This document shows, piece by piece, positions 13,501 through 22,500 of a DNA stretch of 64,000 bases. The notes beneath the pieces are model-generated. The model saw nothing but the letters and a program-made list of their open reading frames with translations. It had not been told where the DNA came from and did no database searches. This DNA comes from Colias croceus. Its lineage: Eukaryota; Arthropoda; Insecta; Lepidoptera; Pieridae. The translations under genes were made by a program, and so were the position numbers. The stretch is taken from positions 5,840,501 to 5,904,500 of the forward strand of contig NC_059556.1 in NCBI RefSeq assembly GCF_905220415.1, given 5' to 3'. Each line of letters opens with the position of its first letter. The stretch's first letter is position 1.

Positions 13501-16500
13501 GTTGTGTTCTTAAGTGAACGACCAATTGGTTGGTAAATATTTGGTGACCCCTATGTACGATTCACGCATATTTTATTACTCTGCCGCGGAATAAATCACA
13601 CAAATGAAATAAAAACACTTATCATAAATTTAATTTTATTCATGAATTTCAATTTATTATTGGCTATGTGCGAAGTGGGTGGTAGGGAACGGCAAATCGA
13701 CCGTAGCGCACGACGTGGCAGAAATGTGAATTAATTCTGGGCTGTCATGTGTCAAATTGCTTTATTTTCATAACTTCCTTTATAATTTTAAGTAAAAACA
13801 TAAAAATTAGCGATATGGGTCATAGTACATGCTGTGTCGTAAATTGTAAAAACAATGGGAAAAACAGTTCCTGCAAGTTTAATTCGTTTCCAACATCAAA
13901 GTGGACATTACAGCAAAGACAAAAATGGATAGCTGCTGTGAAGAGAAAAAATTATTTTTCACCAGGAAGAAAATGGCTAGGTATAATATACACACTCACT
14001 TTTTTACACTATTTTTTTCAATTTCGTTGAAAAACTAGTCGAAAATCAATATCACAAAAATATCTTATCATCTAGTTGACATCAGTTGAAATGATTTGAC
14101 AGATGACAAGTCCTGAATAGTTGCGGCCACTAGGGGCGCTGTCATCGCGCACACAACGAATAATAATAATTCGCAATTTAAAATTTTTAGAGTCCATCAA
14201 CTACTAGTTTCCAGTTTGGATAAATTGAACAAGAAAGGAAACACGACACTGATATACAATGAAAGTATGGCGACATTGGAAAAGTTATCTATTCTGAAGG
14301 CATGGGCTGAAGTAAGTTACATTTATTCAATTATTGATATATTTTAATAATTGTTTTATTTATACTTAATATTAGTTTCAAGCTCGTGTCATTTTAAATG
14401 AAAAAAAAAATAATCTTTATTTTTTGTCATCAATAATAAATAAATAATTCATGGCTGATTCTACGCGTGTTTATAATATCTAAAATTACCCTCTATTTGA
14501 GATTTTTCAAGAAAAAAATGCTGCATTTTAGTTCAAAAACAGTTTTAAATATTTTGATTGAAATACAATAATTCAAATATAAAAATTTCTAGGTATATAT
14601 AGTAGCAATGGTGAGCAACGACAGCGCTCCAGGCAGCTACGTGAAACAACTCGACACTAAACTGATCAACAACAAGGTCGAAATCGCAAAATGGCGGAAC
14701 CAAGTGATGCAAAACAATAACGAGATAGATAACGCTATTATTGACCAAGAAGAAGATGACTATGGTGAATTTGAGTCGAAAGGAGAGAGTCTGTTGAAGT
14801 TGGTCGAACCAGAGTTGGAAAGTTTGAGCGAGAATTGGCTGGCTGCGTTGAGGGATCATGCGTTGTTGAGTTTGCCGCCTGGTGAGATTTTATTGTTTTA
14901 ATTTTATTGTTTTTAGGCAGAAAAGTGGTTTAACAATGATGATATTGTATTCGATATTAATATGTAATTGGATGAATAATACACCGATATTGATGGTATA
15001 TTCGTGTAAATTGTTTTTTTTCTGTATTATTAATTCTTGAGAATTAATTGTAAATATTTTTTCGATATTTTTTTTGTATCTATTGTACATTTATCAGCTG
15101 TTTATTTTCCAAATTCTAACAAAAAGTCGTTATACTTTTTATTAAAATCATGCTTTACATTAAAACCTTCATCGATAACGTTACTAATAAAAAAAAAAAA
15201 ATGTGTGCGTGTACTAGTGTATACACGTAAGAAGTGAAACTTCTTTATGACCTTATTTTTCAAAAAATATTTTACTACCTGCAACTTTACAGAAATACGT
15301 CGAATCACGCGTGGTAGGGATAAGAAAAAGATGGCGCGTAACGGGAAAATGTCACGCGTAACGAAAAAATGTTACACTAAATTTTTTTCCAACCCCGATA
15401 AAGAAGTTTCACTTCAAAAACTTTTATTATTTTTTCTTCACAGAGTTCGCGTCGCAGCTGCCGCACGGTGGCGGCGCGTTCTACGCAGCGGAGACGGCGG
15501 AGGCGTCCCGCGCGCACTACGCCACCGCCTGGCCCTCGCTGCTGTACGCCGCTGCGCTGCGGTACAACGCGCACTGTGCGGACACGCATACACATACTGG
15601 TAATTATTTCTTACGCCACCACTCACACGCACGTTGATGCTATTTGCTTTAGGGCCGATTTTTCAATGCTTGGTTAAAACTTATTCGTCCAATAAAGTAT
15701 TACACGATAATATTAATATGTCACATGTAAACTGTCAATTGCGGGCAATAAGAATACATTTTAAAATGGCAGTTTTATACATTATTCGACGAATAAGTTT
15801 TAACCAAGGATTGAAAAATCGGCCCTTAGATAAAGATATGTGTAGAGGAGTTTGTGGGACGCTAAAGTAGAGACGTTTAGCCGCGAAATATTAGCAAGGA
15901 GACGGCGGAGGCGTCCCGCGCGCACTACGCCACCGCCTGGCCTTCGTTATTGTATGCCGCTGCACTGCGGTATAACGCACACTGTGCGGACACGCATACG
16001 CATACTGGTAATTATTTGCTGTAGAGTTATGTGAGGGAGAGTGTATGGGAGGATAGAGTAGGGACTGGGATACTAGCTTAGAGACATCTCCTGTCTGGAA
16101 ATAATATCAGGGAGATAAATAAAGACGTAATGCTTGCGTGACGCATTACCACCGCCTGGTTCTCCTTGTTGTATGCCGCTGCGCTGCGGTACAACGCACA
16201 CTACGCGGATACTCATACACATACTGGTAATTATATTTTACCCCACCATTCACACGCACGCATACTTCTAATCTGTGTTCGTTAGAAAGGCTCTGTTTTT
16301 TTCACTCTGTCATAAAACTAACCGGTATATGGACGATTTCTTTATAATTTTTTATTCGAAAATTGTTCACCCATAATAAAATAGACGTTTGTTACAGAAA
16401 ATTCCGATAACAATGTTGACAACAAAACAAATAAGACAGAAAATGGAAACTTTGAATTCTACGAACCAGTTGATGAAAGATTCCACCTTCTTTTTGGTAA

Positions 16501-19500
16501 GTTTCTTTACTATAATTAAATATTCCATTTACGTTTTACACGTTTCAATTTAAATGTCATCGCAAATATAGTCTCTAGAGTCTAGGAAATAAAGTGCTAT
16601 TTAATAATGAATGAAATATTTTTTTTTATTCCTCAGGTATATGCATGGAAGCACTATGTGCACAACGCGACATGAGCGTGGAAAATACAATATCCGTGTT
16701 GTTGTCTCTAGTTACATTACTAGATGCACCTGAAAATAGAGCTCGTCTTCTTAAAGACAGGTATTTTTAGCATAAAACATGTTTAGCAGCATTTTTAGTA
16801 TGTTTAAGCGAATATTTTTTACCAAATTTATATTGAAGTGAAACTTCGTTAGGCGCGTTGAGAGTACGATTTCAAAGTCGCGTCATGGCAATACCGTCAC
16901 GTTATGGAGTAAGGCGACCAATTTTGGTATCTTTGAATCTTGCTAAAGAAGTTTCACTTCTGACACGTGTGCTCGGCACTTTTTTTAAACAATTTCTCTT
17001 TGAAATTTAGTTAATATTCTATGTATGTATATTACTGGTTTTCAGAGCGTTAGCAATAGAATTATGTCAGATTATACATCGCACTGGTTTAACACAAGAA
17101 AGCATTGAGGCTTTGTTATTGGCTGCGGATGTTCTGCAATTGGTCATAGTTGGCGCTAGAGAGCAGTTGCATGAGCAAATGCAGCTGAAAATTAAAGGTT
17201 TGTTCTATTTTATTAAGGGCCGATTTTTCAATGCTTGGATAAAACTTATTCGTGATTATAGGTAAACCAGAATCTGATGGCAATTGGGGAAATCAAAATT
17301 TTGAGTGTGCAACCCTAGGGAAAATGGACTGACCGATCTTGATACTGTTTATTTTTTATTTTGTCCTCAACATCATTAGTCACATTACATAAGTGAACAA
17401 TACTGTACCAAATAATGAGATATCCACTTAATATTTTGTATATAATATACATATGTATATTATACATGTAAGTAGTACCTAAATAATATTACTTTTATCT
17501 ATGTAATACATATTATTATTTACACATACCTATATTTGTATATTCATTATCATTAAGCCATGTAAAAATATGGATGTAATGATAATGCAGATCAAAACTA
17601 GATAATGCTAATATTTTTTTTTATAAAATAAAATAACAATAAAATACAATAAAACTATGTTTATTTTCGTAAGTATTAACAGATACACAAATAATTATAA
17701 AATTGACTTGGACAGCTTGGACTTGACGCATAGCCGTATTGGAAACTCCTGTAATAAGTTTTCATAAAATTATATTGTAATCAAAAAACAATATTATAGT
17801 TAGTTACCTACTTATAATATTATTAATTTTAAGTATCAAAACGGGTAAGTCCAATTTACCAATAAAATATTCAAAATTGGAAATTGTGATGTGTTTGACC
17901 CTTCTTCATCGAATGTTTTTCTATACACATTATAAACAACACCTCTTGCTTGTGATCGCAGCGGCTTTTTCGACATCTTCGAAGATTATTTAGACAAAAT
18001 CCTAAAAATTATTCAAGAATTGCAAAGAAGACAAATAATTTGACAACCATTTTGATAGTTGTCAAATAAAATTGCCATATGAAAATCTTTTATTTCTTAA
18101 ATATAAATATGCCATCAGATTCTGGTAGACCTATAACGTATTCTAATTACTCGTATTTGACAGTTCATGTGACATTTTAATATTATCGTGAAATATTTTA
18201 TTGGACGGATAAATTTTATCCAAGCATTGAAAAATCGGCCCTAAATTAAATGATATTATTTATAGAATAAGTTAAATATTTCTTATTTTTTGGAATAGTT
18301 TTCCCTTCTTAACGATTAATGTTACGTATTTCAAGCAGAGTAAAATATATTATTAGCAATCTATTATCGTAACTACCAACTACAGAAGCTTTCTCTAGGC
18401 ACTTTAATCAATGTCATACAATCTGGAATATTTCTGCGCCCTATTTAATAGTTACCACCTGTTCGTTTCCTTTATTCAATAAATATTTAATTTTCAGAAT
18501 TAGCGCCCAACGATACGGAAGGTTCAATCCCTCAATCCGTACTAGAAGCAGTCCATACACTCGGCGAAGGTGGACCTACCGGAGACCTACCTCCTGGGAA
18601 ATCTCTTGTATTCGCGTGTCTAGAAGTTTGTCTATGTCTTCTAGTGCGACGGTTACCAACCCTCAGCCCGTTGAAGCAAACAGGGCGAGTGGGGGTCATA
18701 GGGGTTAGACGGGGGTTGGGGGTTCACGGGGATACGCTATTGGTGAAGAGCATGATGGCCATGTCGGAGCTGACTTCGTTGACTAGTCCACAGGGTGAGT
18801 GAAATTGTTGGGTTGGGTTAATAATGGGTTATTGTTCACATGCGTGTTTGGGATTGTTTTAAAGCCTCAGCCCCCGCAATCACAGACACAATAGAAAATC
18901 TATTGTGTCGCGGTCTCATCAGGTCGCTCGGTGGTCAATGGGTTAATTGATATTTAAGATATAATACAACTTTGAGTTGTTAATTTTGTTTTTTTTTATA
19001 TTGAACCATTTTGAGCGCTTTAATCGATTCTTAAGTTTTTTTTTTAGTTCTTCGTTCGTTTATTCATGAATGGTAATACTATTCATAAATAAAAGAGAGG
19101 ATATTAAGCTCCATCACTTTACAGTATAGTTTCGAACAAAATATGTCTAAAGTCATTGCTATAATATTACGTTTTACTCGCTTTTACAACGTTTCATAAA
19201 TATCGTAACTCAATTTTTGACCCTTGAAAATTTAAATAATTCTCGCGACAACGAGCAAACGACCGGGCTCAGTGGCGTGCCATGACTGAGGCATATGTCA
19301 AGCAGTGGACGAGTGTAGGCTGATAATGATGATGATGATGATGACGACGATGATGATGATGATGATGAAAATTCAAATGATTGACATTTAGTTTCTCCAC
19401 AGGCGCGCTGTCCGTGCTACCGAGCGTGCTGTACATAGCGACAGAGGTGCTGCGTGTGAGCGGCGGCGACGGCGCGCTCAGCGACGCGGCCGTGCTCGTG

Positions 19501-22500
19501 CTGCAGCGGGCGGCTGAGTGCCGGCCTGCGCGGTTAACTGATGATGCACGGGCACAGCATGATAAGTTGCTGCATACTACGCTGGCCAAGCTTGTGGAAC
19601 GGGTTAAGACTGGTTAGTGTTGTTGTGTAGGAATTTTTATTTTTTTATAATAAAGTCTTTGCCGTTTAGGTCGTAGCAGATAAAGAGTGGTAAGGGTTTA
19701 TGTACAAATTATTTTATGGACATTGTTATGTTAAACTACTGTATACTACGCTGGCTAAACTCGTGGAACGGTCCTGGGTTAAGACTGGTAAGCATTGGAG
19801 TTTTCAAATAAGGTCGCTCCTTAAGGTTGAATGTCGAGCGGTTAACAGACGATGCAAGGGCACAGCATGATAAGTTATTGCATACTACGCTGGCCAAAAT
19901 CGTGGAACGGGTTAAGACTGGTTAGTTTATTGTGCAGGATTTATTCTAATAAGGTTATTGCTCCGTAAGGTCGAATGTCGCGTGCAAAGCATGATAAACT
20001 GCTGCATACTACGCTGGCCAAGCTTGTGGAACGGGTTAAGACTGGTTAGTGTTGTTGTGTAGGAATTTTTATTTTTTATAATAAATTCTTTGCCGTTTAG
20101 GTCGTAGCAGATAAAGAGTGGTAAGGGTTTATGTACAAATTATTTTATTATACATACTACGCTGGCTTAGCTTGTGGAACGGGTTAAGACTGGTAAGAAT
20201 TGGATTTTTCGAATTAGGTTATTGCTCCGTAAGGTCGAATGTCGAGCGGTTAACAGACGATGCACGGGCACAGCATGATAAGCTGCTGCATACTACGCTG
20301 GCCAAGCTTGTGGAAAGGGTTAAGACCGGTTAGTTTTTTTTGCAGTATTTCTTCTAATAAGGTTATTGCTCCGTAAGGTCGAATGTCGCGTGCAAAGCAT
20401 GATAAACTGCTGCATACTACGCTGGCCAAACTTGTGGAACGGGTTAAGACTGGTTAGTTTATTGTGCAGGATTTATTCTAATAAGGTTATTGCTCCGTAA
20501 GGTCGAATGTCGCGTGCAAAGCATGATAAACTGCTGCATACTACGCTGGCCAAGCTTGTGGAACGGGTTAAGACTGGTTAGTTTATTGTGCAGGATTTAT
20601 TCTAATAAGGTTATTGCTCCGTAAGGTCGAATGTCGCGTGCAAAGCATGATAAACTGCTGCATACTACGCTGGCCAAGCTTGTGGAACGGGTTAAGACTG
20701 GTTAGTGTTGTTGTGTAGGAATTTTTATTTTTTTATAATAAAGTCTTTGCCGTTTAGGTCGTAGCAGATAAAGAGTGGTAAGGGTTTATGTACAAATTAT
20801 TTTATGGACATTGTTATGTTAAACTACTGTATACTACGCTGGCTAAACTCGTGGAACGGTCCTGGGTTAAGACTGGTAAGCATTGGAGTTTTCAAATAAG
20901 GTCGCTCCTTAAGGTTGAATGTCGAGCGGTTAACAGACGATGCAAGGGCACAGAATGATAAGTTATTGCATACTACGCTGGCCAAAATCGTGGAACGGGT
21001 TAAGACTGGTTAGTTTATTGTGCAGGATTTATTCTAATAAGGTTATTGCTCCGTAAGGTCGAATGTCGCGTGCAAAGCATGATAAACTGCTGCATACTAC
21101 GCTGGCCAAGCTTGTGGAACGGGTTAAGACTGGTTAGTGTTGTTGTGTAGGAATTTTTATTTTTTATAATAAATTCTTTGCCGTTTAGGTCGTAGCAGAT
21201 AAAGAGTGGTAAGGGTTTATGTACAAATTATTTTATTATACATACTACGCTGGCTTAGCTTGTGGAACGGGTTAAGACTGGTAAGAATTGGATTTTTCGA
21301 ATTAGGTTATTGCTCCGTAAGGTCGAATGTCGAGCGGTTAACAGACGATGCACGGGCACAGCATGATAAGCTGCTGCATACTACGCTGGCCAAGCTTGTG
21401 GAAAGGGTTAAGACCGGTTAGTTTTTTTTGCAGTATTTCTTCTAATAAGGTTATTGCTCCGTAAGGTCGAATGTCGCGTGCAAAGCATGATAAACTGCTG
21501 CATACTACGCTGGCCAAACTTGTGGAACGGGTTAAGACTGGTTAGTTTATTGTGCAGGATTTATTCTAATAAGGTTATTGCTCCGTAAGGTCGAATGTCG
21601 CGTGCAAAGCATGATAAACTGCTGCATACTACGCTGGCCAAGCTTGTGGAACGGGTTAAGACTGGTAAGAATTGTGGGTAGGGATTTTTATAATAAGGTC
21701 AAATGTCGCGCGGTTAACTGATGATGCAAGGGCACAGCATGATAAGTTGCTGCATACTACGCTGGCCAAGCTTGTGGAACGGGTTAAGACTGGTTAGTTT
21801 ATTGTGCAGGATTTATTCTAATAAGTAATAAGGTTATTGCTCCGTAAGGTCGAATGTCGCGTGCAAAGCATGATAAACTGCTGCATACTACGCTGGCCAA
21901 ACTTGTGGAACGGGTTAAGACTGATACGGGTTAAACTTAATATTATCCTGTGAAATGAGGTATGTCGGGTTACAGTGTACATCCCATTAAGAACTGAACA
22001 ATCATAATGATTTCTCATTACAACAGGTCACCAATCAACAATGAAATTAATGAACCTTTACAGTCTAGTATCTTAATCTTCACTAGATCTACCATTTGTA
22101 TGTTGATAAAAAGCATTAATAAAAGTATAATTTTCCAGAGGACAGCGAGCAACGTATAGAGAGCGTGTGCGGTGCTCGGGCTATGTCCGCGTTACTTGCG
22201 CGTGCGCCGCCATTGCCGCTCCTGCACTATCCCTGCATCAATCATTTGCGGCATTGCCTGGATACGCGTGATAATGAGGTACGTGCATATTTGAATGATA
22301 ATAATCGAGGTTGTGTGGTGATGTCCAATAGGATTTTTTTTATAAGAAAGCAATATTTTACATATTAATGACGACATTAATTTAGATTTAAGTAAATTTG
22401 TTTAATATGTATGTCAATACATTTATTTATTTATTAATACTTTATTGCTCTTAGAATTATTACAATAAGACTTAATCTAAGGATACATTACAACAATTGG

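Noticed and set aside
13538..13550. TTTGGTGACCCCT resembling the gypsy primer site
   Set aside because: No LTR end, purine tract or gag-pol remnant nearby; a ten-base match alone is not enough.
20118..21421. Two identical 71-codon open frames ending in the HEATR5 peptide LVERVKTG
   Set aside because: They are the same copy of the exon-derived satellite repeated 1,088 bp apart, without acceptor sites; not separate genes.
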